64,000 nt of DNA from contig NZ_FMWG01000006.1 in the NCBI RefSeq assembly GCF_900102795.1, positions 186,001-250,000 of the forward strand. Reading direction: 5' to 3'. The translations under genes were made by a program, and so were the position numbers. Of the stretch, positions 18,019-27,586 are shown in pieces. The notes beneath the pieces are model-generated. The model searched no databases. It was given only the letters and a program-made list of their open reading frames with translations, and was not told where the DNA came from. Positions within the stretch are counted from its first letter, which is position 1. Each line of letters starts with the position of its first letter. The DNA comes from Epibacterium ulvae (lineage in GTDB: Bacteria > Pseudomonadota > Alphaproteobacteria > Rhodobacterales > Rhodobacteraceae).

Positions 18019-18669
18019 ATGAGCTTGCGCATCAACGATACCGTCCCAAATTTCACCGCAGAAACGGATCAGGGCACTATCACTTTCCACGATTGGATTG
18101 GAGACAGCTGGGCCATTCTGTTTTCGCATCCCAAAGATTTTACACCTGTGTGCACCACCGAATTTTCGGCAGTGGCCCAGTTGAATGACGAATGGGAAAA
18201 GCGCGGCACCAAAGTGATTGGCGTGTCCGTTGACGGTCCAGAAGATCACCGCAAATGGAAAACAGATATTGAATCCTATGGCAAAGCCTCTGCAGGTTTC
18301 CCGATCATTGCGGATCAGGGGCTTGAGGTGTCCAAAGCCTTCGACATGTTGCCGTCTGAAGCCTATCTGCCAGACGGTCGTACTGCGGCAGACAGTGCGA
18401 CTGTGCGCTCGGTCTTCATCATCGGGCCAGACAAAAAGCTGAAGCTGTCTATGACCTACCCGATGACGGTTGGCCGCAACTTCGCAGAAATCCTGCGCGC
18501 GCTGGATGGTCTGCAAATCTCATCCAAAGGTGTTGCAACCCCGGCGAACTGGGTGCCCGGCGAAGATGTGATCATCCCGCCAGCGGTGTCTGATGATGAC
18601 GCCAAAGCAAAGTTTGGTGAATTTGAAACCATCTTCCCCTACCTGCGCAAAACAAAAGCGCCAGAGTAA
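18019..18669 (+). CDS. 1-Cys peroxiredoxin (Prx6 family)
   Basis: The 216-residue product is a thiol peroxidase. The peroxidatic Cys45 sits in the FSHPKDFTPVCTTEF motif, and the length with an extended C-terminal dimer domain (GVATPANWVPGEDVIIPPAVSDDDAKAKF) places it in the Prx6/1-Cys group rather than the AhpC group. It reduces hydrogen peroxide and organic peroxides in the cytoplasm. AAGGGAGAG before the ATG supports the start. It is transcribed alone; a hairpin follows, and a small palindrome (17982-17996) lies just before the start. Confidence 0.92.
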   Translation: MSLRINDTVPNFTAETDQGTITFHDWIGDSWAILFSHPKDFTPVCTTEFSAVAQLNDEWEKRGTKVIGVSVDGPEDHRKWKTDIESYGKASAGFPIIADQGLEVSKAFDMLPSEAYLPDGRTAADSATVRSVFIIGPDKKLKLSMTYPMTVGRNFAEILRALDGLQISSKGVATPANWVPGEDVIIPPAVSDDDAKAKFGEFETIFPYLRKTKAPE

Positions 18670-18692
18670 GAGATCAAAAGCGTTTGAGATCA

Positions 18693-18730
18693 GATGCAGA
18701 GCGCCCTTTAAGGGGTGGTCTGCATCCTTT
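18693..18730 (+). terminator. Hairpin and T-run after the peroxiredoxin gene
   Basis: GATGCAGA pairs with TCTGCATC, with further pairing inside (CCCTTTAAGGGG), followed by CTTTT. It overlaps the last codons of the convergent glycosyltransferase gene. Confidence 0.6.
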
Positions 18731-19571
18731 TGCCGGGTAGGCCATAAGCCCGCGTAAGCGCACGAATGGCGCGATCATTGCCGCCCAGCCCATCACCGCC
18801 GGCGTTTTCGCTTAATAGGCTGACAGTTTGCGATCCGGGCCATTCTATAATCCGCGCCTTACCACCTAGATTATGCACCTCACAGCCGTTCAGGCGGGTC
18901 ATCCAATATAACCAGATATCATCCGCGCTGGGGCAAAGTGATAAAAACGCGTCTGTTTCAATGGCGTGCTGGTCCAGACTATTTGGTGGATAAAGCACGC
19001 CACTGACACCAGTTGCAAAGATGTCTGCGCCGCTTTGCTGGGTGTTAAGATTCTTTTGCCAATTTTCATACGGCGCGATGGAGCCGGATGGCTCATATTG
19101 TACACGATGCGCACGATGAGAGATCACGTTCCCTGGATGCTGTTTCGCACCTTCAACCAGCTTTGCAAGCCAATCAAACGGGTAAAAGACGTCATCATCT
19201 GCCGTCACGATATAGCGGTTGGGATCTTGCTGCAGGGCAGGAATGATTTTTTTGAACGAACGCCAATCCTCGCATAACGCGATCGACAACCCCTCGTTCT
19301 TGAGCGCTTTGATTTCGGTCGGAAGCTGTGCTGCATCCTCTGGGCTGAGCCACAAAATGACCTGATTTGGTTTTACACTTTGCCGCAAAAGACACTGCAA
19401 TGTGGGTAATAGTGACGGAAAGCGAGGGGCAAAGCTGGTGAGAGAGACAATCAGTGGAGCATTCAGCCCATGTGGATCAGCAGGGGCGTCTATGCGTTGT
19501 TGAATGTCGTTAAGACAGCTTTGAACGCGGCGTTTCCATTTAAACGTGCGAAACCAGCGCGTGGGGTTCAT
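18708..19571 (-). CDS. Putative glycosyltransferase
   Basis: The ~287-residue product looks like a GT-A fold glycosyltransferase: LIVSLTSFAPRFPSLLPTLQCLLRQSVKPNQVILWLS is a typical opening strand-helix, and YIVTADDDVFYPFDWL carries the DxD-like metal/nucleotide-sugar site (about residue 145). It has no signal peptide or membrane segment. The ATG at 19571 overlaps the stop codon of the preceding glycosyltransferase gene as ATGA, so the two are translationally coupled. Sugar and acceptor are unknown; a surface polysaccharide role is inference. Confidence 0.72.
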   Translation of the reverse strand: MNPTRWFRTFKWKRRVQSCLNDIQQRIDAPADPHGLNAPLIVSLTSFAPRFPSLLPTLQCLLRQSVKPNQVILWLSPEDAAQLPTEIKALKNEGLSIALCEDWRSFKKIIPALQQDPNRYIVTADDDVFYPFDWLAKLVEGAKQHPGNVISHRAHRVQYEPSGSIAPYENWQKNLNTQQSGADIFATGVSGVLYPPNSLDQHAIETDAFLSLCPSADDIWLYWMTRLNGCEVHNLGGKARIIEWPGSQTVSLLSENAGGDGLGGNDRAIRALTRAYGLPGKRMQTTP

Positions 19572-20347
19572 TCTTGTGCCGCCCATGCCGATTTGAGCCA
19601 ATCCACGTTGCCGATGCGGCGATACCAGACGCCACTTTTGCGCTCTAATGCATCGTCCATTTTGGGGTTGCCCGCAAACAGGACAATCTTCGCGCCCTTG
19701 GGCAATGTTGGATCAGAAAAATAGCTGGCGAGGTGCGGCGGCACACAGTGCTTTTTAAAGCTGACGCACCATTCTGAAGGCCAGTAGTTCAGGTGGCCGT
19801 GTTTTGCGAGCTGCGCGCTTTGGAATTGTTGGCTGATTTCAAAATCGCGGGTGGCGGCATCCGGGTCGGCCACAAAGGCCTCTAGAATGTAGCTATGCGC
19901 GCCGATCTCGTAGCGAAAGACCGAGCTGTTGCCGACCGAGTGGAGAAAAGCATCACGTTTTGGGTTGCGTTTGCGCAAGGGATTGCTGCGAAACAGGTCA
20001 TCATCACGGATGATGTGAAATGGGCCGGGGTGATCAAAAAACGGCGTGAGATCGCCAACAATGATCTGATCCAGATCCAGAAATAGTGCAGTTCCCTGAA
20101 GGCCAAACAGATCCTTACGAAACAGCGCCAGTTTGCGCCAGCGCGTATCGCTATGGCCCGCAGGCAGCCCAAGTTCGGGCAGTGGGAATGTTTCAATTCC
20201 CGGTTCCAATCCCTCGGCGTCATCGGTGAAACAGATGAAGCGATGGGGGCGATTCAGGTGTTTTCTGACACCACGCGCCAGATTGTTGACGTAATGCGGG
20301 CCATAAAGCGTCCCCCATTTCATGGTCAGAATCAAAAGCGGTTCCAC
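19568..20347 (-). CDS. Putative glycosyltransferase (DxD type)
   Basis: The ~259-residue product has LLILTMKWGTLYGPHYVNNLARGVRKHL, HRFICFTDDAEGL and TALFLDLDQIIVGDLTPFF, the last containing a DxD metal site in the pattern common in GT8/GT32-like enzymes that use nucleotide sugars. GTG at 20347 is chosen because GGAG lies 7 bases upstream; a longer frame reaches 20413 without a ribosome site. It overlaps the next glycosyltransferase gene by four bases. No other polysaccharide genes adjoin the pair. Confidence 0.72.
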   Translation of the reverse strand: MEPLLILTMKWGTLYGPHYVNNLARGVRKHLNRPHRFICFTDDAEGLEPGIETFPLPELGLPAGHSDTRWRKLALFRKDLFGLQGTALFLDLDQIIVGDLTPFFDHPGPFHIIRDDDLFRSNPLRKRNPKRDAFLHSVGNSSVFRYEIGAHSYILEAFVADPDAATRDFEISQQFQSAQLAKHGHLNYWPSEWCVSFKKHCVPPHLASYFSDPTLPKGAKIVLFAGNPKMDDALERKSGVWYRRIGNVDWLKSAWAAQE

Positions 20348-20455
20348 GGGTAAGCTCCGGGTGATGAGTAACGGGGGCGGGCGCGACGCTTTTTGGGGCA
20401 CGGCCTTTAGCACTCTTTATCAAGAAGCCGTCAGACTGCAAAATATAAGCGCAAC

Positions 20456-20485
20456 AAAAAGGGCCCCCGCTTATGCGGAGACCCC
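20456..20485 (-). terminator. Intrinsic terminator of pnp
   Basis: Read on the minus strand, GGGTCTCCGC pairs with GCGGGGGCCC (two G-U pairs) around a 4-base loop and is followed by TTTTTG. Confidence 0.8.
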
Positions 20486-20505
20486 AGATGAGAAAGTGCA
20501 GAGAA

Positions 20506-22647
20506 TTAGTCTGCGTTTTCTTCTTTTTTCTCAGGCGCGATTTCTTCGCCGGTTTCCTGATCAACAACTTTCATTGACAGGCGTACCTTGCCGCGATCGT
20601 CAAAGCCCAAAAGCTTAACCTTAACTTCCTGGCCTTCTTTGAGAACATCAGAAGGATGGTTCAGGCGTTTGTTCAGGATCTGGGACACGTGCACCAGACC
20701 GTCACGCTTGCCAAAGAAGTTCACAAAGGCACCAAAGTCGACGATCTTGACAACTTTACCAGTGTAAACTTGGCCTTCTTCGGGCTCTGCCACAATCGAG
20801 TGGATCATGTCGTAGGCTTTTTGGATCGCTTCACCGTTGGCGGATGCGATTTTGATCACACCATCATCGTTGATGTCGACTTTCGCGCCTGAGGTTTCCA
20901 CGATCTCGCGGATGACTTTACCGCCAGAACCGATCACTTCACGGATCTTGTCGGTTGGGATCTGCATGGTTTCAATGCGTGGTGCATGAACTGAGAATTC
21001 CTGAGCGCCGGTGATGGCTTTGGCCATTTCGCCCAGAATGTGCATGCGGCCGTCTTTGGCCTGTGCCAGCGCTTTTTCCATGATCTCAGGCGTAATGCCT
21101 GCAATCTTGATGTCCATCTGCAGCGAGGTGATGCCGTTTTCGGTACCCGCTACTTTGAAGTCCATGTCGCCCAAGTGATCTTCGTCGCCCAAGATGTCAG
21201 ACAGGATCGCGTATTCGCCGCTGTCTTCCATGATCAGACCCATCGCAACGCCTGCAACGGGTGCTTTCAGCGGAACACCTGCGTCCATCATGGACAAGGA
21301 GCCACCGCAGACAGATGCCATCGAGGAAGAGCCGTTGGATTCGGTGATTTCAGATACAACGCGCACGGTGTAGGGGAAATCAGTTGGTGCAGGAAGAACC
21401 GCCTGCAGCGCGCGCCATGCCAGTTTGCCGTGACCGATTTCACGACGACCGGGAGACCCAACGCGCCCCACTTCACCCACGGAATAGGGAGGGAAGTTAT
21501 AGTGCAGCAGGAAGTTTGATTTGAAGTTGCCATGCAGGCTATCGATGAATTGCTCATCGTCGCCGGTGCCCAGAGTGGTGACAACCAGACCTTGGGTTTC
21601 GCCGCGTGTGAACAGGGCAGAACCGTGGGTCCGTGGCAGCAGGCCAGTTTCGCTTTCGATGGCGCGGATGGTGGCGGTGTCACGACCGTCGATGCGCTTG
21701 CCGGTTTTGACAACGTCACCGCGCAGAATGCCAGCTTCCAGCTTTTTCAGTGCGGAACCAAGGTTCGCATCTTCCAGTTGCTCTTCGCTCAGGGCTGCTT
21801 TGATCGCGTCACGCGCTGCGGCAACAGCGGCGGTGCGCTCTTGCTTGTCGGTGATTGCGAATGCTGCACGCATCTGCTCTTCACCGGCTGCTTTGACGGC
21901 TGCGTAAAGGTCAGCGTAATCTGGTGCTGCAAATTCAAACGGCTCTTTGGCGCAGTCTTCGGCCAGATCGATGATCAGATCGATCACAGGCTGGATCTGC
22001 TGATGCGCAAAGTTCACCGCACCCAGCATCTCTGCTTCGGACAGTTCGTATGCTTCAGATTCCACCATCATCACCGCATCTTTGGTGCCGGCAACAACCA
22101 GGTCCAGACGCTGTTCTGGATTCAGGCGCAGATCCTGCATGTCGTCGATGGTTGGGTTCAGAACGTATTCACCATCCACAAAGCCAACGCGCGCACCAGC
22201 GATTGGGCCACGGAATGGCGCGCCAGAGATGGTCAGCGCTGCAGAGGCTGCGATCATTGCAACAACGTCAGGGTCGTTGACCAGATCGTGGCTCAGCACG
22301 GTGCACATCACCAGAACTTCGTTTTTGAAGCCATCGACAAACAGCGGGCGGATCGGACGGTCGATCAAACGCGCGGTCAAGGTCTCTTTTTCAGTGGGGC
22401 GCGCTTCGCGCTTGAAGAAACCACCGGGAACTTTACCAGCTGCGTAGTATTTTTCTTGGTAGTGAACGGTCAGTGGAAAGAAATCCTGACCGGGCTTTTG
22501 TGCCTTTGCAAAGGTCACGTTCGCCATAACCGAGGTTTCGCCCAAAGTGGCGATTACGGTGCCATCGGCCTGGCGGGCGATCTTACCTGTTTCCAGTGTC
22601 AGCGTGTCTTCGCCCCACTGAATTGATTTTTTCGTAACGTCAAACAT
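20506..22647 (-). CDS. pnp: Polyribonucleotide nucleotidyltransferase (PNPase)
   Basis: The 713-residue product is the phosphorolytic 3'-5' exoribonuclease of the RNA degradosome. It has two RNase PH-like domains ([29 protein letters not shown], and the second from about residue 310 with [16 protein letters not shown]), a KH domain ([19 protein letters not shown], around residue 560) and an S1 domain ([31 protein letters not shown], around residue 625). The start at 22647 gives the canonical N-terminus; an upstream start would add 39 non-conserved residues. pnp usually follows rpsO directly; here several genes and about 3.4 kb separate them. Confidence 0.97.
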   Translation of the reverse strand: MFDVTKKSIQWGEDTLTLETGKIARQADGTVIATLGETSVMANVTFAKAQKPGQDFFPLTVHYQEKYYAAGKVPGGFFKREARPTEKETLTARLIDRPIRPLFVDGFKNEVLVMCTVLSHDLVNDPDVVAMIAASAALTISGAPFRGPIAGARVGFVDGEYVLNPTIDDMQDLRLNPEQRLDLVVAGTKDAVMMVESEAYELSEAEMLGAVNFAHQQIQPVIDLIIDLAEDCAKEPFEFAAPDYADLYAAVKAAGEEQMRAAFAITDKQERTAAVAAARDAIKAALSEEQLEDANLGSALKKLEAGILRGDVVKTGKRIDGRDTATIRAIESETGLLPRTHGSALFTRGETQGLVVTTLGTGDDEQFIDSLHGNFKSNFLLHYNFPPYSVGEVGRVGSPGRREIGHGKLAWRALQAVLPAPTDFPYTVRVVSEITESNGSSSMASVCGGSLSMMDAGVPLKAPVAGVAMGLIMEDSGEYAILSDILGDEDHLGDMDFKVAGTENGITSLQMDIKIAGITPEIMEKALAQAKDGRMHILGEMAKAITGAQEFSVHAPRIETMQIPTDKIREVIGSGGKVIREIVETSGAKVDINDDGVIKIASANGEAIQKAYDMIHSIVAEPEEGQVYTGKVVKIVDFGAFVNFFGKRDGLVHVSQILNKRLNHPSDVLKEGQEVKVKLLGFDDRGKVRLSMKVVDQETGEEIAPEKKEENAD

Positions 22648-22860
22648 ACGTGCGTATCCTAATTGGGAGCGCGCCCAAGCGTATCCCAGGGCTCCCGATT
22701 TCATAGCGGCCCCATTGCCGCCGACCCCATCTATCTTTGCGTGCGCGTGCCAGGGTCCGGGCACGCGGTTTCAGATAGCCGGGGCATACTATAGATTGGC
22801 ATTAAAAGAAAGAAGCAAAGCGCCAACCCCAAGGAGGCTGACGCATGAGTTTTTGGGTGT

Positions 22861-23337
22861 TTATTCGGCGTTCAGCTGATTCATCAAACCCAAGATGTCT
22901 TCGACATGCCACAGGCCGGTGATTTTGCCCTCTTTGACCTCCCATAGCTCCATGCCGGGGATCGAGAAGGCATTGGCTGGGGTTTTTGCAGGAACACCAA
23001 ACAGGCCGTCGGTGTTGGTGCCGACATAGCGCCAGATGATCAGCGCCTTATCGTCGCCGACAGGCTCGATCATTTCGATTTCATGATGCGAATCTGGTGC
23101 TCCATTTGCCAGCATTTGGAAAATGCCACCCGCGGGGCCTTGTTGTGGTTTGACGTTGTTCGTGTGGTCGAAAAAATCAGGGGAAATGAACGTTGAGAGT
23201 TTTTCGCCGTCAAAGGGTCGCGCATCAGCGATTTCGTAGAATGCAGCCATGGTTTCGACGGCGTCATTCGCGAAAACGGCAGATGCAAAGGTTGCCGTTG
23301 CTGCAACGGTTAATGCGATATGTTTCAGTGGTTTCAT
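22861..23337 (-). CDS. Secreted SnoaL-like (NTF2-fold) protein
   Basis: The 158-residue product begins with a signal peptide ending near VFA (about residue 22), so it should be periplasmic. The rest looks like a SnoaL/NTF2-like cone: ETMAAFYEIADARPFDGEKLSTFISPDFFDH, HHEIEMIEPVGDDKALIIWRYVGTNTDGLFGVPAKT, and IPGMELWEVKEGKITGLWHVED. Such folds act as small isomerases, hydrolases or binding proteins. It is divergent from an HxlR regulator gene, a common arrangement for a regulated target. The start at 23337 is chosen for the signal peptide and a GAGAGAGAA site. Function is unknown. Confidence 0.72.
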   Translation of the reverse strand: MKPLKHIALTVAATATFASAVFANDAVETMAAFYEIADARPFDGEKLSTFISPDFFDHTNNVKPQQGPAGGIFQMLANGAPDSHHEIEMIEPVGDDKALIIWRYVGTNTDGLFGVPAKTPANAFSIPGMELWEVKEGKITGLWHVEDILGLMNQLNAE

Positions 23338-23444
23338 GGTTCTCTCTCGAAAGTTTGGATTCAGATAGCTGAGAGGTATGGGACCGTTGAACCAACGACA
23401 ATTAGGCACTATTTTGTCATGCAGAGTGTAAAAGGGTACTGTAA

Positions 23445-23798
23445 ATGACTGAGCAAAACGTGATTGATAAGCCAGAGGGATATTTTACTTGTCCGGTTCG
23501 GCGTACCTTGAGCGTTGTTGGGGGGAAGTGGAAACTTCTTATTATCAACGAGCTGCTTGTTAGCCCGTTGCGTTTCAATGAGTTGAAACGTCGTGTGGGG
23601 AAAATTTCACAACGTCTTTTAACTGCGCAGCTACGGGCGCTCGAAGAAGATGGGATTGTTACACGTGAGGTCAAAAATATTATGCCACCACATGTGGAGT
23701 ACAGACTGACAACACAGGGGCAATCAATCTCTGAGGTTATCGAAGTTCTGACTACTTGGGGGGAAAAGGCGATCGAACAGGACACACAGCAACAATAG
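23445..23798 (+). CDS. HxlR-family winged-helix regulator
   Basis: The 117-residue product has the HxlR signature: YFTCPVRRTLSVVGGKWKLLIINELL, then RFNELKRRVGKISQRLLTAQLRALEEDGIV and VEYRLTTQGQSI. The Cys near residue 16 sits where several HxlR members sense reactive electrophiles or oxidants. It is divergent from the SnoaL-like gene, with about 107 bases between, so it likely controls that gene and itself. The inducer is unknown. The A+T-rich leader has no strong ribosome site. Confidence 0.88.
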   Translation: MTEQNVIDKPEGYFTCPVRRTLSVVGGKWKLLIINELLVSPLRFNELKRRVGKISQRLLTAQLRALEEDGIVTREVKNIMPPHVEYRLTTQGQSISEVIEVLTTWGEKAIEQDTQQQ

Positions 23799-23933
23799 AC
23801 CTATCAGATTTTGCGCTGCGCGATCTTGCAGTTTGATTGGTTTTGCAAATCAAGTGCAGCTCCTCTGCGTGATAGAGAGGCAATGACAGGATGCAAAATA
23901 TAGTTTGAACCCTGCCAGAGTTGTCTCAGCAGT

Positions 23934-25163
23934 CTATTCTGCGGCAGGTGCGCGCCGCCAGTTCGGGAAAGGATCCACCATGTCTGCCAAAGCTGGCAGA
24001 TCTTCTGGTGTTGCTCCGCCCATCAGACAGCTATCCAGTTTTGCCTTCAATGCGGGCCAATCAATTCCGGCACCGATAAACACCAGCTCTTGGCGGCGGT
24101 CGCCAAAGGGTTCGACCCAGTGCTGCTGCATGTATTCTTTGGCCTGTTCATGCGTGGGCCAGCGTTCGACAGGCACGCTTGCCCACCAGGTGCCAAGTGG
24201 CGCAACCGAGGACAGCGCGCCAGCAAGCGAGAACTCGGCCACCCACTCGGGGCGGGTTGCAATCCAGAAATGGCCTTTGGCGCGGATCACACCGGGTAGG
24301 GCGCCGTTCAGAACGTCATGGATTTTTTGTGGATCAAAGGGCGCACGGGCCCGATAGACAAAGGAGGCGATCCCGTATTCTTCGGTCTCAGGGACGTGAT
24401 CGGCAAAGCCATACAGCTCTTTTGCCCACATTGGGTGCTCGTGGGCTTTTTCAAAATCAAACAGGCCAGTGTTCAGAATGTCTTGGGCGGGGACATCAGA
24501 AAAATCAGTTTCAATGATTTTGGCATCCGCGTTCAGACTGCGGATGATTTTACGCGCGGCATCTGCGCGTTCAGGCCCGGCATCCGCGACCTTGTTCAAA
24601 ATCACCACATCGGCAAATTCCAGCTGATCTGTCAGCAGATGAACCAGCGTGCGTTCGTCTTCTTCGCCCATTGTCTCACCCCGATCCGCCAGGAAATCAT
24701 GGCTCGAGAAATCCTCCAGCAGATTCACCGCATCCACCACAGTCACCATCGTGTCCAGGCGCGACACATCAGACAGGCTTTCGCCCTCTTCATCGCGAAA
24801 ATCAAAGGTGGCCGCGACGGGCAGAGGTTCTGAGATACCCGTGGATTCGATCAACAGATAGTCAAACCGTCCTTCAGCCGCCAGACGGCGCACTTCAAGC
24901 AGCAGATCATCCCGCAGGGTGCAGCAGATGCAACCGTTTGACATCTCAACAAGGGTTTCATCCGTCTGGCTCAGCTCTGCGCCACCTTCGCGCACCAGAT
25001 CCGCATCGATATTGACCTCAGACATGTCATTCACAATCACCGCCACCCGCAGGCCTTCGCGATTGTTCAGGACGCGGTTCAACAGCGTGGTTTTTCCTGC
25101 CCCCAGAAAGCCTGAGAGAACAGTAACGGGGAGGCGGTTATCTGGCTGATCGATATCTAGCAT
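23934..25163 (-). CDS. COG0523/CobW-family GTPase, probable zinc metallochaperone
   Basis: The 409-residue protein has a G1 loop ([17 protein letters not shown]), the metal-binding GCICC motif ([15 protein letters not shown]), and a C-terminal CobW_C domain (residues ~270-390: [41 protein letters not shown]). The G4 motif reads LNKVAD instead of strict NKxD. The start at 25163 is favoured by AGAGGA upstream. A Zur-like box lies about 20 bases before it, which points to a zinc-starvation role (ZigA/YeiR/ZNG1-type chaperone), not cobalamin synthesis. Assignment to family is firm, to zinc is inference. Confidence 0.87.
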   Translation of the reverse strand: MLDIDQPDNRLPVTVLSGFLGAGKTTLLNRVLNNREGLRVAVIVNDMSEVNIDADLVREGGAELSQTDETLVEMSNGCICCTLRDDLLLEVRRLAAEGRFDYLLIESTGISEPLPVAATFDFRDEEGESLSDVSRLDTMVTVVDAVNLLEDFSSHDFLADRGETMGEEDERTLVHLLTDQLEFADVVILNKVADAGPERADAARKIIRSLNADAKIIETDFSDVPAQDILNTGLFDFEKAHEHPMWAKELYGFADHVPETEEYGIASFVYRARAPFDPQKIHDVLNGALPGVIRAKGHFWIATRPEWVAEFSLAGALSSVAPLGTWWASVPVERWPTHEQAKEYMQQHWVEPFGDRRQELVFIGAGIDWPALKAKLDSCLMGGATPEDLPALADMVDPFPNWRRAPAAE

Positions 25164-25181
25164 GGGATCCTCTGGATGATA

Positions 25182-25196
25182 TGTTATAAAGTAACA
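25182..25196. promoter_or_regulatory. Candidate Zur box before the COG0523 GTPase gene
   Basis: TGTTATAAAGTAACA matches the core TGTTATA-N-TATAACA of proteobacterial Zur sites at 12 of 14 positions and is itself an inverted repeat (TGTTA-N5-TAACA). It sits just upstream of the gene start, where repression would be expected. Confidence 0.55.
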
Positions 25197-25391
25197 ATCA
25201 TGTTTGACCCAGATGCGCAAGCCGGATTCTACTTACTAAGACCACCTGCTTAGTCTGCAATTTGAATATGTCTGCCCACATAGAGGTTCTGAGTGATATG
25301 GCAGAAAGCCCATTCCAGAACGTTGATCAAAAGGGGCTCAGGTATCGTGTGTCGTCACAATTTAGCTATAGTTCTGCGCTAGCCTTAAATT

Positions 25392-25964
25392 GTGGCAGAA
25401 TTGATTGTTCTAAAATCGACAAAGTTGCGCGTCGCCAGTTTTTCTATCGTTGGCGTGTGTCTGGGCGTTGTCATCTCGGTCGGGTACTGCCTTGCAATCT
25501 ATCCAGCAGATCACATCGAGACACCATTCAAGGTACTTTTTGCGCTTTTTGCTTTGGCGAGTTGTGCTTTGGCAGGTTGGGATGCTCGAAAAATTTGGCG
25601 CATTTTTAAGACGCCGGGTGCGTGGCAAGTTAAAATTGGCGCGGGTCGATTGGTCTGGGACGTGGCTATTCGCAGTGAAAATCTTCCACTGGATATTGCG
25701 CTGGCTGATCTTACAAAGGCATTGATTTTAGAAACCCGCCGTACAAGCCGGGACAGTGATGGCGCTTATACTGAAATCGGCGAGCAGTTTGAGCTTTATC
25801 TGAGGGACGGGCGTATCTTGGTCATTGATCAAGAGGTGGCAGGTATCAATCCGCACCGGGTGTTTCGCGCGCTGGTAAGGCATGGCGTCCGCTGTGAGCG
25901 ATGGTTACAGGATCACACCGAGGGCAGCACCGATCGGTCGCGGGTGTATCTGGGATCTGACTAA
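25392..25964 (+). CDS. Hypothetical membrane protein
   Basis: No family was recognised. The 190-residue product (GTG start) has two hydrophobic segments (residues ~13-36 and ~48-64) separated by a short loop, then a soluble part of about 120 residues with strand-rich text (AWQVKIGAGRLVWDVAIRSE, EQFELYLRDGRILVIDQEVAG). The organisation recalls small two-helix proteins with a PH-like tail, but this is only a guess. Upstream is the divergent GTPase gene; downstream is rpsO on the other strand. Reading-frame quality and codon use fit neighbouring genes. Confidence 0.6.
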   Translation: MAELIVLKSTKLRVASFSIVGVCLGVVISVGYCLAIYPADHIETPFKVLFALFALASCALAGWDARKIWRIFKTPGAWQVKIGAGRLVWDVAIRSENLPLDIALADLTKALILETRRTSRDSDGAYTEIGEQFELYLRDGRILVIDQEVAGINPHRVFRALVRHGVRCERWLQDHTEGSTDRSRVYLGSD

Positions 25965-26056
25965 AATCTTTGCTGTTGATGTTTTCAGCAATGTTGCTGG
26001 TCGCCAAGCGAGTCTGAACCGCTGTGTTTCCGCAGGCGTTATATGCGTTTCAAAAC

Positions 26057-26087
26057 AAAAACGCCCGCAGAATATGCGGGCGTTTTG
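26057..26087. terminator. Terminator of rpsO (bidirectional shape)
   Basis: CGCCCGCA / TGCGGGCG stem with a 5-base loop, flanked by AAAACAAAAA on the left and TTTT on the right. On the minus strand it ends rpsO with a TTTTTGTTTTG tail; it may also stop the plus-strand hypothetical gene. Confidence 0.88.
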
Positions 26088-26109
26088 AGATCCAGTTGGA
26101 TCGGAAATC

Positions 26110-26379
26110 TTAGCGGCGGATGCCCAGGCGTTTGATCAGGTCTTGGTAGCGAGCTACATCTTTGCCTTTGGTGTAATCCAGCAGCTTACGACGCAGAGCA
26201 ACCATTTTCAGCAGACCGCGACGACCGTGGTTGTCTTTTTTGTGGGTCTTGAAGTGTTCGGTCAGAGTGTTGATGCGTGAGGTCAGGATTGCAACCTGGA
26301 CTTCCGGAGAACCGGTGTCGCCTTCTTTGGTTGCGAATTCTTTCATCAGGCGTGCTTTTTCTTCAGCTGTAATCGACAT
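26110..26379 (-). CDS. rpsO: 30S ribosomal protein S15
   Basis: The 89-residue product is a standard S15: [33 protein letters not shown], then [22 protein letters not shown] and [13 protein letters not shown]15 binds 16S rRNA helices 20-22 and organises the platform. Start at 26379 follows AAAGGAG. The gene belongs to the rbfA-truB-rpsO-pnp group but is here separated from truB by the RTX/DUF1643 block and from pnp by the GTPase/HxlR block, and it has its own terminator. Confidence 0.97.
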   Translation of the reverse strand: MSITAEEKARLMKEFATKEGDTGSPEVQVAILTSRINTLTEHFKTHKKDNHGRRGLLKMVALRRKLLDYTKGKDVARYQDLIKRLGIRR

Positions 26380-26524
26380 CGGGGTCTCCTTTGATCGTGT
26401 AAGTGTGAATGGCGCGGGCCGGGATGTCGTCCAGCACAGGCCCATGGAGTGTCTGCCGATTCCCCAGCAGATGCGCGCGTATAGTCCGTTTTGCGCGATT
26501 TGGCAAAAGGAATAATGCCTTTGT

Positions 26525-27487
26525 TTAAGGGGACGGAGCAAAAGCCGCGATTTGTGTATCGGACATCAGTAGGATATTTTCGGCTGTGATTGCTGCCCCA
26601 TTGGTCAGGCGCGCCGCCAAAGTGCCCTCAACCGAAACAAGCGTGTCTCCGCTGCCATCTGGAGCTGTCGAAATTCCGATGTCCGGATCTTCGTCTTCGG
26701 TCACATCCCAAGGCAGCACTAACATGTCTTCGGCTGGGTCAAAGTCTGAGATTTCAACAGGATCTATAGTTTCTGTTGGCAGAACCATTTGATCTGCGCC
26801 CGCCCCGCCATGCAGAATATCCCCTGTGCCGGCCAGCAATGTATCCGCGCCATCGCCGCCATTCAGGAAATCACTTTCAGAATCATCATCGCCTGAGACC
26901 AGATCATCCCCGCGCCCACCAAACAGAGCGTCCTCTCCCACGCCACCTGAAAGGGCGTCATTCCCATCATTCCCATGTAGCGCGTCCTGTCCGGCGCTGC
27001 CAAACAGGCTGTCGTCTCCTTGTCCGCCATGGGCCATATCATTGCCTGCGCCGCCGATCAGAAGATCATTTCCAAAATGACCAAAAAGCGTGTCATCGCC
27101 CTCCCCTCCGTCTAAGAGATCTGCTTCATCCTCTCCGTGCAGCAGATCCTGCCCCGCGCCACCGCTCAGCGTGTCTGCGCCTTCACTGCCGTAAAGGCCA
27201 TCATCGCCTGTGCCGCCGTCGATGTTATCATTGCCCTCGGCGCCGTTGATTTGATCGTTGCCGTCCCCGCCAAGCAGATCTTCGTCAGCAGGCGTGCCAA
27301 GCAGGATTTCACTTTCGACTGAGGATAAAAATTCATCAAGTGGCGCGATTTCAGGTTCGGGTGATGAGTCAGGCGTTGTGCCTGAGGCATCTTCGTCATT
27401 TGATGCATCCTGCTGCCCGTCGTCCTGATCTGTCATCAGAAGACCCCCGGCAGCGATCAACCCGATCAGGCTGGCAAACATAAACAT
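26525..27487 (-). CDS. Membrane-anchored acidic RTX (hemolysin-type calcium-binding) protein
   Basis: The 320-residue protein begins with a short hydrophobic segment ([17 protein letters not shown]), then an Asp/Glu/Ser-rich linker (residues ~17-60). Next comes a run of about fifteen nonapeptide-like RTX repeats of the GGxGxDxLx type (residues ~70-205) that should fold as a calcium-binding beta-roll. It ends with a compact strand-rich module ([16 protein letters not shown]...). The ATG at 27487 has GGAG 8 bases before it. Most RTX proteins are soluble type I exports; no type I exporter gene is visible here, and the N-terminal segment argues for anchoring. Calcium binding is inferred from repeats. 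Confidence 0.75.
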   Translation of the reverse strand: MFMFASLIGLIAAGGLLMTDQDDGQQDASNDEDASGTTPDSSPEPEIAPLDEFLSSVESEILLGTPADEDLLGGDGNDQINGAEGNDNIDGGTGDDGLYGSEGADTLSGGAGQDLLHGEDEADLLDGGEGDDTLFGHFGNDLLIGGAGNDMAHGGQGDDSLFGSAGQDALHGNDGNDALSGGVGEDALFGGRGDDLVSGDDDSESDFLNGGDGADTLLAGTGDILHGGAGADQMVLPTETIDPVEISDFDPAEDMLVLPWDVTEDEDPDIGISTAPDGSGDTLVSVEGTLAARLTNGAAITAENILLMSDTQIAAFAPSP

Positions 27488-27586
27488 AACACACACTCCA
27501 TCACTGCAATAACACGCAATGCGTGTGTAATGTGCTGTATTCCCCTCCTGAAATCAAAACAAAACGAGAACATAGGTTAACGGATG

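Noticed and set aside
21532-22626. Long open frame antisense to pnp (364 residues)
   Set aside because: It mirrors the conserved pnp coding sequence, has an unnatural composition rich in Cys, His and Gln, and no recognisable domain; a shadow frame.
26760-27330. DNA-level direct repeats as a possible satellite or CRISPR array
   Set aside because: The periodicity is about 27 bases and encodes the GGxGxDxLx RTX repeat in one frame; there are no unique spacers of uniform length.
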